Assembly: GCA_038496445.1 (NCBI GenBank)
Contig: JALMLS010000091.1
Location: 27,148 to 91,147 of the forward strand
Length of the DNA: 64,000 nucleotides
Source: Trichosphaerium sp. ATCC 40318
Lineage: Eukaryota; Discosea; Flabellinia; Trichosidae
Direction of reading: 5' to 3'
This document shows positions 23,419 to 34,261 of the stretch, one piece after another; position 1 is the stretch's first letter, and each line of letters opens with the position of its first letter. The notes beneath the pieces were generated by a model. That model saw nothing but the letters and a program-made list of their open reading frames with translations. It was not told the origin of the DNA and searched no databases. A program made the position numbers and the translations under genes.

Positions 23419-25898
23419 ATGCAATCCAAAACTCTCCTCATTGCAACTGCGTTATTGGCGTGCTTATGCGGCGTCATAGCGAATGGTACACGCTTTTATA
23501 GCTTGTAATGTTTAAACTCGGATTAGTTCGCTTCAACTCCCTCCCATCAGGTGATTATCCGTGCTGGTTACCTCGCGTTATTAGCGCACAACGCTGTACG
23601 CACCGTTTAAAGATTTCATGTGATAACGCTTATTAACTAAACCATCAGATCTACAACAGGATACTCCTGTCAACTATGCCACGTATATTGGATCTCATAA
23701 CTCCTTCTCCTCTGCTTATTATCGCAGAGCCAATCTACCTCAATTTCTTCCTGAAGGCTATTACAATCAAGAATTCAATATAACTCAACAGCTTAACTGG
23801 GGTGCACGTTGGATAGGTACGCAGAAAGAAAAAACAAAACCAGTTAAAAAAAGTAATTCATGTAACACTTCACTTCAGAGCTCGATTTGCATTACACGGC
23901 TCATCCAGATTTTGGAACTGACGATATCCGAATTTGCCACACTGATCCTGATGTGTACGATATCTGTTATGCTACACCATTTAATCGTACGTCTTGTCAC
24001 TTAAAGCAGCTTCCATAAATGTCAAAAAAAAAAGAAAAATGCGGTGCTTGCCTCTTGTTTTCGGATTTGATTTTTTAAGTCTAGAACTCTGTTTATGGAT
24101 AGATACTTATTCTCTAATTATTTTTCTTTAGAGGATGTATCTATATCTTGCACTGCTTATGACTTCATCGATTATGGAGTACAGGGAACTGGATGCCTTC
24201 CAGTTGATCCTACCTTTGATGTAATGCTCACTGAGATTAATGATTGGTTGGATAATTTTTATGCCACAGAATATGATACTTATGCTGCTGATGAAAGATC
24301 ACCTGAGGTAACAACCTCTTAGACGAAAGAAGCGCCTATTTTCTTATATTTTTTTGTAGGTTGTTTTGGTTGAACTTGATACGACAATTTTTGGTCAAGG
24401 CCTTGATACTGCAACAGAGTATGTAGCGTTTTGCTTCTTTTTTTTAAATAAATTGTTTCGCCTCTTTCTCTTTTGCTAACAACTCTCAAAAGGAATCGAA
24501 TTCGAAATGACATTTTTGCAACGATTGCTAACCATCCTATCATGTCAAAGGTGCTCCTCTATTTTAATTATTACCTACATCAAGGCTATTCTAATCCTTT
24601 TTTTTTTGTAGACCTTCAATAGATCAAGTATTGTTGATCCTTCTGCACGCCCAGTAATATGGCCTACGCCTAACGAGATGCAAGCAATTGGTAAATCTGT
24701 AGTATTTATCACTACTATCAATGGACCAATATCTGAGTACGTAACAGTAATAGCACTGGTATTTGCTTACTTTGTTTTAAACTAGTATTTCCTTCAACCC
24801 AATTTCAACTGCCCAAATCGCAAGCATTGACACTAATGTTGCCAACCATGGGAGAGGAGTTCCTAGGAATTTGAATTTCGATGATGACGGCACTTGTACT
24901 CACAACGGTGTGGCTGTAGTGAACGGAGATGTTGGTGGGTTTTGCAAAAATAATTTACAAAAAATTTAGCTTAATTTTTTTCTTCTAGCTACTTCCTTCA
25001 GAGAAGATCTTATTGAGTGGTTTATTGGACCTATTGCTATCCTTGATAACAAAGTTGATACAGGAATTTTTCTACCTAACACAACACAAGCCTGTGTACG
25101 TAGTAAGGCACCTGTATTTATCATCTCACCTTATGTAGTACCGCTGTGGTATAATCCCTAAATTCGATCGTATTACAGCAATTAAAATGGCTGAACATTT
25201 ATCTTGGTCGTTCGAGCAGTTTGAACCGCAACCAGGTTTGAACACCCTTATGAGGTGGGAAACAGGTCGTTGGTCTACTAGCGCCTGGGCAACAGCTCAA
25301 GATGATCCAGAGCTCAGAGCTTGTCGTCAAAACGGAGCATCAAACGGTGGTTGGCAAATCGCTAATAGTACCGAACTTGGTATGGATTGCCCAGCCGGTC
25401 ATACATGGGATATCCCACGTAATGCGTTTGACAATAATGCATTATGGCAACTCGCCAAAAGCTTGAATCATGACGTTGGTCTTAGCGATGAGTTTTCGCA
25501 AGCTTTCTGGGGTACTGTTTACAGCATTACTTTGTTACATTAAACTATAGTATACTGACGTGTATTAAGGCACTACTTGTAATGTAATGGTACCACCAAC
25601 AGATACACCTACAGTAGCACCTACAAACCCTGTTTCGCCACCAACAAATGCACCTGTTCAAGTGCAACAAGGTATGTTAAGGCGCATGTTTCCTACCTAG
25701 TTTTTTTTTTCATTGCTAACTTGTTATTTTTTTTTTGTAGATTTCTCCTTCGATTTCTTTAAGTTTAACTTCCCATGGATTATTTGTTTAATCTTTTTAA
25801 TCCTCTTCTTGGTTGTATTCTTTGTCTTCCTTTGCTGGCCAAATCCAGCCCAGAAAAAACTGGAGACGTACGAAATTAAGACACAAAAGGGCCCATAA
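23419..25898 (+). CDS. Secreted PI-PLC-like phosphodiesterase with C-terminal TM anchor
   Basis: PLC-like phosphodiesterase (TIM-barrel, PI-PLC X superfamily), expected to cleave phosphodiester bonds in phosphoinositide-type or GPI-type lipids outside the cytosol. ATG at 23419 gives a signal peptide (MQSKTLLIATALLACLCGV). The first catalytic His lies in YIGSHNSFSSAYYRR (about 23685-23730). ELDLHYTAHPDFG (about 23880-23920) carries the acidic pair and RICHTDPDVYDICY the second His. Later exons include VVLVELDTTIFGQG, RPVIWPTPNEMQ and HLSWSFEQFEPQPG. After the barrel is a Pro/Thr-rich linker (PPTDTPTVAPTNPVSPPTN, about 25590-25660), then one TM helix (IICLIFLILFLVVFFVFLC, about 25780-25840) and a short Lys-rich cytosolic tail. 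About ten introns. A type I surface enzyme is therefore likely. The second member of the family is 1.5 kb downstream. Confidence 0.82.
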
Positions 25899-26552
25899 AT
25901 ACATAGACTGAAACTAATTTGAGAGGGCGTTAGGCACTCAATAAACATAACTTATTGTTGTAAATACTTTTCTATATTTGCATTGCACTCATGTAGTGAC
26001 ACTTCACGCGCCACGAAAGGCTTCTCGAAAAACGCAATACACGTGTGAAAAATTCCTCATGAAACTACTTTAACTGAACCGTTCGGGCGTTGTTCTTTTG
26101 CAAGTGCACCGCACGTCGGAACATACAACGATTCGTGCACTGAAAGTTGCTGACAGTGAAGAAAAACTGTAGAGAAAAAAAAAAGTTTTGTGGAAAAATT
26201 TGACTCAAAAAGAATCCAACGACCGCCCCAATTTCTAGACCATTTCGCACATCAATAGCCATAATGCAAAACCTATCAGAGAGTACGTCCTCTTTTAATA
26301 CCGAACAAACGCGATTCAGAATAAGTTAAAACAAAAAAAAACATGCTAATAGACATGTATTTATCTGTATTCGCCTTCAAATGGCCTCAAATCATCTATA
26401 ACCGGCGATTTCTACTTTTTTTTCAAATCAGAAGCTTTCAACTTTAATGCTACCAAACACACTCAATATACCAATTATTGTTATAAATACGCTCGCAAAC
26501 AAACATTTACACGCCGATACAAGCGACAAAGCTTTAAACAAAAAGATCTCAG
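25899..26552. other. Intergenic region / unresolved 5' end of P1
   Basis: Contains the 3' flank of the phosphodiesterase gene and the promoter of the ribosomal protein P1 gene, whose first exon could not be located here. No other gene seen. A minus-strand frame at 26065-26262 is featureless. Confidence 0.4.
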
Positions 26553-27031
26553 GAAACTAATTGTACTGTAGTCGAAAAGTCTGAGCTCGCTTGTACACTC
26601 GCCTCCCTCGTAATTGAGGATTCTGGCAAAGAAGTCACAGCCGACAGCATCAAAGCAGCCGCAAAGGTGCGTTGTTAAGATTATTTACGCGTCTAAACTC
26701 TCATTCAGGCCGGTGGCGTTGAGGTTCAAGGATTCTGGGCTTCAATTTTCGAAAAAGCTTTCAAAAAAAAGAGCGTTAGCGAAATGATTGAAGGATTTAG
26801 CGCAGGTGGACCAGGTCCTGCTGCTAGTGGTGATGCTGGCGTAAGTATTTTGTTTTGTAAACTACAAAAAAACAATTTAAACATCGTCTCGATCGATATT
26901 AACTTCCTTCTTAGGCCGCTGCCGGTGAAACCGCTGCTGAACCAGAACCAGAAGAGGAAGAAGAAGAATCTGAAGCAGACCTCGGTGGTGGTGGTTTGTT
27001 CGGTGGATCTGACGATGATGATGACTGGTAA
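26553..27031 (+). CDS. RPLP1: 60S acidic ribosomal protein P1
   Basis: Stalk protein of the large ribosomal subunit that recruits translational GTPases. Readable from KSELACTLASLVIEDSGKE and VTADSIKAAAKAGGVEVQGF to WASIFEKAF, then the Ala/Gly/Glu hinge (AAAGETAAEPEPEEEEEESE) and the stop at 27031. Two introns (about 26670-26708 and 26840-26914) interrupt it. The C-terminus is unusual: eukaryotic P1/P2 almost always end in SDDDMGFGLFD, but this one reads ADLGGGGLFGGSDDDDDW. The start codon is unresolved. An acceptor (TCTCAG) precedes position 26553, so the initiator Met is on a tiny upstream exon or a different splice is used. Assignment as P1 rather than P2 rests on the ELA...IKAAGV pattern. 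Confidence 0.88.
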
Positions 27032-27408
27032 ATATGTTTCAAAGTTCATCTTTGTATGGACAAAAGAAACAAAACGCCAATCAAAACAAAAAAATCTCAG
27101 TCCCTTGTACCTAATATAAACCGAAATTTTAAAACAATCCCTTGTGGTTATCATTTAAACTTGTAACGGGTTGTATCGTTTGAAATCTTTTCGAGGGAGT
27201 TGCGTATTGTGTTAGCGAAAACTGTGGTGAGAAGCTACGTTTGAGGCATATTTGATCCTACTTGACGTCATTTAACGCCTTTTGTGACTTAAAAGCAAAC
27301 CGTAGAATTCCCGAAGGCTCTGATGCTGTTGCTGTAGTTGTAATTGATTGTGAACTATTGTACACTACACTCAAGTCGTATTTGTAGTAACATCGTAATT
27401 TCTATTTG
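27032..27408. other. Intergenic region
   Basis: About 375 bp between P1 and the second phosphodiesterase gene, transcribed in the same direction. No gene seen. Confidence 0.5.
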
Positions 27409-30201
27409 ATGGCAACTACAACAGCGCTACGCGCGCTGTCGCTGTATTTGATAGTTGGAATATGCGCTTACGCGGCTGTACCTTTAAATCCAGCTTGGAT
27501 GAAAAGCGACAAAGCTTTCTTAGATAATATGATACTCTCTGGTGCGTATTTAACCGCTTTTTCAGGCGTATTAAATGTAGTTTAGACTTGACACTGCCTG
27601 GAACCCATGACACAGGAACATACATGCTAGTACGAACGAGGTATCAAAGTATTCAAGTCTGACACTTTCTGAAAAGACAGAACGCCTTGAGGAAGGTATA
27701 GCTCCTAAATGGATACTGGACGTATATACAGCTCTAATAGACTTACGTACGGCTATTGAAATTAAATGGCATTTTTATTACGCTTTCTCCGTTGACACTT
27801 CGCGTTACTTTAACTACAGCCAAAACTAATCGCTTTGCTCAACTATAAAACATTCTAAAGCTGGTAGATATCGCTGCACCTTATGACGTAATTAAAAAAT
27901 GGTCTCATACGCAGTCTTATGACGTTTATGACCAATTACAAAGGGGTATACGTTTTCTAGATGTTAGAGTTTGTTGGGATGATAAAACATCCGAGTTTAG
28001 AACTCTTCATGGCTTGCTAGGCGATACAACTATTGTAAGATGATCAATTTTCTGTTTTTTTTTCTTCAACAAGCACGGCTACAAAAAACGTGCTTATTTG
28101 CGCCTATTGGTGTTTTGTTGATTAAGTGTTTAGAATATGTTAAAGAATATTACTCAGTTCATGGATGAGAACACTGAAGAAGTCCTGGTGCGTTCTTTTT
28201 GGCAGACAACTTTTTTTCTTTTTTTTTTCAAAGACGTCCATCACAAAAAAGCGTCTGGAATTAACAATGAATAGGTGCTTCAGTTTGGAAATTTTGCGCA
28301 GTTTACACCTGATTTATACACGAAAGCTATCGAGTTGATAAAGGCGGAAATAGGTACTACAGAGACTGTATTAGCGTTTGTAAACTGAAAAAAAACTTTT
28401 TCTATTTTTTTGTCACAAGGGTACTTTTGTGGGGAATTACTTTGCGTATAAATCATTGTTTTTAGTGGTGGATATGTGTTGATATTATAAAACGCAATAA
28501 TAGCTGTTTCAACGCTTATCAAATCAAACACATGATCATGTGATTCACACGTTGAAGCAGAATAAAACCATTTTTTCTCTCTTCTACTTGGGTCTGTTGT
28601 TATTTATTCTTATGTTCTTTAGGTCCTTTGTTATGGTTGTCTGATACTGGGAGTCCATATGGGTTCGGAACATACAAAGAAATGGTAAAAACTTAGATAA
28701 CAATCAATTGATGTTTTTTTTTGATTTCTTGTTAATCTCATACAATGTTCTTAGGTTTCTTCTAATAAGCGTATTGTCGCTTTCTTTGATGCATGTGATT
28801 ATATCAATGGAGATCCATACTTTTTTTGTAGTCAGCTACTACCTAATCGATGGGCAAATAATGTACGGTAGCTATCTTTATTATGTAAAGAATTATGAAT
28901 GAAGAAAAAAATAGGATAACTTTACAACAATGGAAGGGATTGTCTCTGACTCTGTTGTCGCTGATACAGGATACCCAAATGAAATATATAAACTCCAATG
29001 GGTACTAACAGGTAAATATACTTCCCTTTATTTACAGGATCCTTCTTCATCTCGCAAACTGATAAAAGGCGTAAAAAGAACACGTGGAAGTATGATGGCA
29101 TGTTTTCACCCACAACATAATCTTCTTGCCTTGAGAGTCCGGATGCTGTACAGCGCGTCTGGCTGCAACTGAAAACTCAATTTGTTTGAAGTGTGGAGAG
29201 GACGACATTGTCGGCATACAAACCATGATTTTTGCCTGAAAGGAAACAACTTTTTTTTGGAACACGTGTTAATGTTTTTTGTTAAAATCTTTTTAGAGAA
29301 TGCTGGATTGATTATTGAGAGTGTTTTCGATTTGGGAAAATATGATAGTCTTCGTGAGCTTAGCCGTGTTGCTAATTCTAATTTGAACAAGTTTATGGAA
29401 CGCTATTCAGCGTACTCTATAAATTTAATCATGACAGATTTTTTCCAAGAAACAGACTCTGTAGAGAGATCACGTATACTTAATCGTAGAATGTGTAATG
29501 ATAATCCAAAATATCGTGCTCCTCTTGATGATACCAAAAACTGTAGATATTGGGTATCTAAGAATCTATGTAGCACAAACAAAACAATCGCCAAGTACGT
29601 TAAACTATTGTGTTGAGAGTTGACAAATTTATTTTTTACTTTTTTGTTTTTTTTTCGAAGCTTGTTGTTTACGCTCAAAGATCAATCAACTTGTGATTTT
29701 TTTTCTTGTCTTCAAATATCGTGTACTACGTGTAGTTGTAATAATGATATTTTACTAAAATTGGAGAGTGCTTCGAGACTCAAAGCTTTTTTTTGAGATT
29801 TTTTTTTTTGAGATTCTCTAACTTTTCTTTTTCATTAGTTTGTGTCCACGTTCTTGTGGGTTGTGTAAAATAAATCCTGGAGAACCTGGAAGTGCGTGTA
29901 CTAAGAATGATACTTGCTATTACAAGAAATGTCAAACATCAAAGCAGATTTGTCTCGTTGAGTTTCCAAGAAACGATGGTAAATCTTGTTTTCTTTCTTA
30001 TTCTTTTCTTATTTTTTTTTCTTTAAAGGTGACCCTTGTGGATCTGCGTATCAATGCAAAAGTGGCATATGCTCTTCATTCACTTGTGGTAATGGTAAAA
30101 CAGTCAGTGAAACACCTTCATGGGTAGTTAAAAACCCAACAAAAGAGCAACAGACAAAACTCAAATACTACCTAAATAAGTTTTCGGTAAAGAGCCATTA
30201 A
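27409..30201 (+). CDS. Secreted PI-PLC-like phosphodiesterase with ShK-type Cys-rich tail
   Basis: Second PLC-like phosphodiesterase. ATG at 27409 and signal peptide (ALRALSLYLIVGICAYA). The catalytic His region is LDLTLPGTHDTG (about 27590-27620). RGIRFLDVRVCWDD (about 27945-27990) and LHGLLGD (about 28005-28025) carry the acidic residue and second His of the active site. Later exons are EEVLVLQFGNFAQF, PLLWLSDTGSPYGFGTY and RIVAFFDACDYINGDPYFFC, then a helical region (about 29300-29590). After the barrel come CRYWVSKNLCS and CPRSCGLC (about 29540-29870), a six-Cys ShKT-like arrangement, then a second Cys-rich stretch with SACTKNDTCYYKKCQ and CGSAYQCKSGICSS. The stop is at 30201. Unlike its upstream relative it has no TM anchor, so it is probably secreted. 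ShKT domains are common appendages of secreted enzymes and need not imply channel blocking. Confidence 0.8.
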
Positions 30202-30349
30202 TGCTTCTGAACTTGTCCTAATAAAGCAATATTATATATAACCGTATCACAATATGATACAGAAATTGCAGATGTACTGCTATTTATTTACAATGCACTT
30301 GCTGGAGACATTAGAGAATTTCTTCCTAAATTACATGTTAAGAAACAAC

Positions 30350-32281
30350 TCAAAAAAAAAAGGAAGTAGTACCTTCATCTACCTTAGCGTTCAGAATTGG
30401 CAATACACCTTCTCTACACTGAAGAGGTAGTGATGGATAATGATATAAAAGAGTTGAAATTAATGATTCCGTATCACCTGGCCACCAATAAGGTATAGGA
30501 ACGAGCACTATACCTAAAACAAAAAGTGTTTCAGTTTTGTTTTGTATTTCATTATGACCAAATTCTTTTACCTGACATGGCGCATGCGTGACTCTTTTCA
30601 GCATCTCGTGTTTCAAACGTTTTAGAGTCAGAAAATCCTGGTCTACTATGGTAATGATGTTCTCCTTAAATCAAGGTAAGCAGACATCAAAGGACAACAA
30701 CAAAAATAATAATCATTTTTGGTTTTATACCTTGATACTCAATCGCAAGGTTATATTTAGGTACAAATATATCAACGGTCATCTCTTGAATCCATGATGT
30801 ATAGTTCCTTAGGCCAACTATATGTTCTTGTGTAACCTCACAGTTTGGAAATATTAACTTTATTCTCTCCAGTAGCTGCCTAAACGTAAAATTATTTCAG
30901 ACTGTTTTTTTTGATCCTTTTTTTTTTTCAAGTGACTTACTTTTGGTTTGCTTTTTTACTGATTGAAAATAATCTCCAGTTAAAATCATACGTGGGATAA
31001 AACTCCTTAAGTATGTGTGGAAAGTGATTAGATATTCCTGCTGCACCCAATGAAGCCAATTGCTCGTTTGAGACAGAATACCAAGAAACAAAAAATCAGA
31101 AAAAAAAAATACAGCAACTTGACGATGCCTCTCTTGCAAACTTATTCAAGAAAATTGTATATTATAGATCGTACCAGTTACTAGGGTGTTGAATATTTAA
31201 TTTTGAACTTGCTGTTTGCAAGAATTTGATCTGATTACTCCTCTTTAGCCAATGTCCTTTAGGTGAATCACTAATATGTCATTAAGGTTTTTTTTTCAAA
31301 ACAAAGGTTAGTCTTTGCATACGTAGTAAACGCTCTACGATACCACGTTTTATCAGGAAATAAATAAACTAACATCTCAGAAACACCGCCGCACCTACAA
31401 GAATAAATCAGGTAACCTGAGAATTAAACAAGGATAGAACTCTTTCATAGATAAAAATATCCAAAAAAAAAAAAACCAGAAAGTGGAACTTTTATTTGGT
31501 TGTTTTGGGTTATCTGTGATTGGCGTACTTTTTTAGTAGAGTGTCTAATCCTGCTCGTCTAAGCTTTAAATAGTGTGAGTTTTCAACATCCAATAATGTT
31601 TTAAGGTTGAGATTCTCTGCTGTAGTGTTAAGTTCATTTAGCATATTTTCGCGAGAATTCCAATATTGGTGATGCCTAGCATTGCATTAGTTTAAGTTTG
31701 TATACAAAATGAACGCTATCACAGCGCCTCAAATATAATTGATACAATCTAAGCCGATAATTTAAAGTTTCTAGTATATGCACATACCAAAGAAACCGCA
31801 GAGTTTCAATCAAAAAAGAATTGCAATGTCAAGTAAAAACAAAATAAGTTCAAGAGACAACTTACTTGCTGAATCGCCTCACATCCCAGGGATAATCAGG
31901 ATAAAGATTCATCAATGTCCAGAATAGAGATTTATCATATCTAGAAATACATAATGAGTGCCATTGATTTATAATGTCAACAACAAAAATGACAAAAAAA
32001 AGTTGTCAACTCACTTGAACATTACATTTCTTCCACCAACTTCATAAAAATCTTGCCATGCAATATCATACCAGTCACTAAATACCATAACCTCTAGTAT
32101 CTCTGCAATATCTTGCATGCGTTGATGATGGTTTTTTGAGTCTTTCCAATACGCAGGACCCTCTTTCCTCCCAGAATGAGCAAAAAACTTTTTTTTTGAA
32201 TTTTGAACGCAAAAAAACCACCACAGCTCGTGGTCTGTTGAACTAGAACTTACTTAAATCTCTGTGGAGATACCGCTGCAT
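30350..32281 (-). CDS. DWY-repeat protein with C-terminal restriction-endonuclease-like domain
   Basis: Member of a scattered family seen in protists, fungi and large DNA viruses, in which repeats of about 70 residues (W...R..+...A..L.+...DWY.+...D....GG..L...Y..SL...L...YPD..W....F) precede a nuclease-like domain. First repeat: DWYDIAWQDFYEVGG, then KYDKSLFWTLMNLYPDYPW, DVRRF (about 32075-31870). Second: KYWNSRENMLNELN-type sequence with MLVYLFPDKTWYRRAF (about 31690-31340). Third: HWLKRSNQIKFLQTASSKL, then LGAAGISNHFPHILKEFYP and DFNWRLF (about 31255-30970). C-terminal domain: TVDIFVPKYNLAIEYQG, EHHYHSRPGFSDSKTF, ETRDAEKSHACAMS and GIVLVPIPYWWPGDTE (about 30800-30480). The D, E-x-Q and K arrangement resembles PD-(D/E)xK or Vsr-like enzymes. 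The start is uncertain; ATG at 32281 is the nearest upstream candidate but its phase does not join cleanly. The substrate is unknown. Confidence 0.68.
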
Positions 32282-32934
32282 TAGTGGAATGCTTCAGGGC
32301 CCTGTATAGTTCAAAATATCTACACTGGGTCAGTTTTTTAAATAAACGTTTAATGTTACTTCAATTTGATGTTATGTGTTGCTGCTGTGCGTTGGTAATC
32401 CTCTTTAGCGATTTCATACCACTCATTAACTGTTTTAATCTTCAGTATCCGCGTTATTACCAGAAATTGACCTTGTTGGTACGTTGTGGTAATTCTACGC
32501 TTCCCTGAAGCGAGTTACGCAAAATGTTACAGAATAGTAAAGAGTAGTGTAAAAATTGTCATTTTACACGTATAGGGTACCATTAGGCGTTATTGGCGGA
32601 TGTTTTGCACTAGCTCGTGATAAAACTCTTCCAAACATCCTTTGGTGTTGTATTGCGCATTAAAACGATGAACAGCACCCACAGGCAAATGTAATAATCA
32701 AATAGACAAATGTTTTAACGCTTAACTAGTTGCTCACGTGCAACAAAGCAAAAAGACAAGATAACATATTTACTGCGCATCCGTCCATGTTCTTAAATAT
32801 TGTTGCTTCACACTGACCCATGACAAGTGTGTGATACATAACGTGGTAATCTCACTTCCTAAAACAAGGGAGTTGAATCTCAGAGAGACGATATTAATAC
32901 AGTTGTTTCTTTCTATGTTATTATTTTATTATTT
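32282..32934. other. Intergenic region
   Basis: About 650 bp between two minus-strand genes. Plus-strand frames at 32284-32508 and 32831-33019 show no conserved features. Some first-exon sequence of the DWY-repeat gene may lie here. Confidence 0.35.
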
Positions 32935-33945
32935 CTACAGTACAACAAAATATGCATCTTGTAAGGTATCCACATCTTCAATACTAGTCACAGCAGTATC
33001 ACATAAGAAAATTGTATGAACACCAACCAAAGGTTCAATACCTTTGTTTGAAATACTTGTTCGACAAAGGTCGATAAGATGAACACCAACTAACGAAGCT
33101 ACTCCCTCATCAGTCACAGCAGTATCCTCAAGGACAATGCTATGCACTCCTGCCAAGGCTTGGACGCCTTCATCAGTGACACTAGTGTTTCCTAAGTCAA
33201 TGGAGTGAACACCAGCCAAGGCCTTAACACCATTATCTGTTACCGAAGTATAAGCGAGGTCTATTGTATGTACACCCGCTAACGGGATCACACCATCATC
33301 AGATACAGTAGTATTCATAAGTTTTATAGTATGGACACCTGCCAACGCCTTGATGCCTTCATCGGTGATATTCGTATCTGACAAGTCGATTATTTTGACA
33401 CCCGCAAGTGATGCTACTCCCTCATTTGTAATGTGCGTACACTCGAAGAGATCAATGTTTCTAACACCACTGAAGCGAAAGAGGTGCTTATCTAGTATAA
33501 ACGCACGAAAATCGCAAGTGCGAATTTTGGTGTTCCGCAGAAGAGGGCTATTTTTAAGAGCTCTGATATGGCGTTTCGACGTAATAGATATCGTTTTAAG
33601 GCCCACGTATGTGTGTACAACGTTTCGTAAGCGCCAGCAAGTTATCGCCGTTGAAGCATTTGAAACGCAAAAGCGGAGGATCCTGGCTAGTACATCGTCT
33701 TCTAAATGGTCTAAAAACGGTACAGGAGCTCTATATAATAAATTAAGTTGCTAATTAGCGTATAATAGCGAAATTTCGCTATGAGGGTATACGCACTCCG
33801 GATACTCATCCATTGCTTCATAATTTAACCTTGGGAATGCGTGCCGGTACAACTTTGAATTGAAATCTTTTGACCTTCTTTTTTTCGTTGGGCTGCAAGA
33901 ATCTGAGGAGTAGATACTTGCGTATTGAGCGCTGGAGTATGACAT
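32935..33945 (-). CDS. F-box-like protein with homogeneous leucine-rich repeats
   Basis: ATG at 33945 (MSYSSAQYASIYSS), a short basic exon (PTKKRRSKDFNSKLYRHAF), then an intron from about 33832 to 33743. The second exon starts with an F-box-like helix set (FLDHLEDDVLARILRFC, then STAITCWRLRNVV). The LRR array follows: about nine 23-24-residue units of the form GVHTIDLxxTxVTDxGVxALA (33450-32960), ending at 32935. Such GVHTIDL-type repeats are typical of expanded LRR families in some protists and giant viruses. The units are very similar to each other, pointing to recent duplication. The probable role is substrate recognition for a ubiquitin ligase. The donor of the intron (AAG/GTTAAA) is non-standard for this genome, so the first exon is less certain than the second. 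Confidence 0.65.
32990..33440 (-). repeat. Tandem LRR-coding repeats of about 69 bp
   Basis: Seven to nine degenerate DNA units, each encoding one 23-24-residue leucine-rich repeat. Recurrent blocks on the plus strand include ACACC(A/T)GCCAA or ACACCCGC followed by GAC/GAG-rich stretches. Neighbouring units share nucleotide as well as amino-acid identity, as expected for recent unequal exchange. Confidence 0.7.
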
Positions 33946-34261
33946 TTGCGTTGAAAGAGAAATCGATACTCGTACGATCGAAACAATTCGGTTCGGGCAC
34001 CAAACGTCTCAGAGATACGATATTATTATTGTCAAAGTAAGGTTAGTTGCACACCTGTTGATTGATAAACTAAATGAAGTTCTGATACTGGCTTAAAACA
34101 TTTCGATCATCAGTGAAAACAGTAGTAATCAATCATGATTGACATTTTTTTTTGATTTCGGCGGTTTTTTTACAGCTGAGAAAAAAGTTGACATTTGTTA
34201 AATTATCAAACGACACAAGTCACAACATATAAAACACTCGTGGATATCTATAAACTACATC
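33946..34261. other. Divergent intergenic region
   Basis: About 315 bp between the F-box LRR gene (minus) and the F-box/MORN_2 gene (plus). It contains an ATCAATCATGATTGA palindrome near 34130-34144. No gene seen. Confidence 0.45.

Noticed and set aside
26726-27154. Long minus-strand frame over ribosomal P1
   Set aside because: The plus strand encodes P1; the long antisense frame results from its biased codons and T-rich introns.
33350-33754. Plus-strand frame over the LRR gene
   Set aside because: It lies opposite the LRR array; the minus strand carries the regular repeats.
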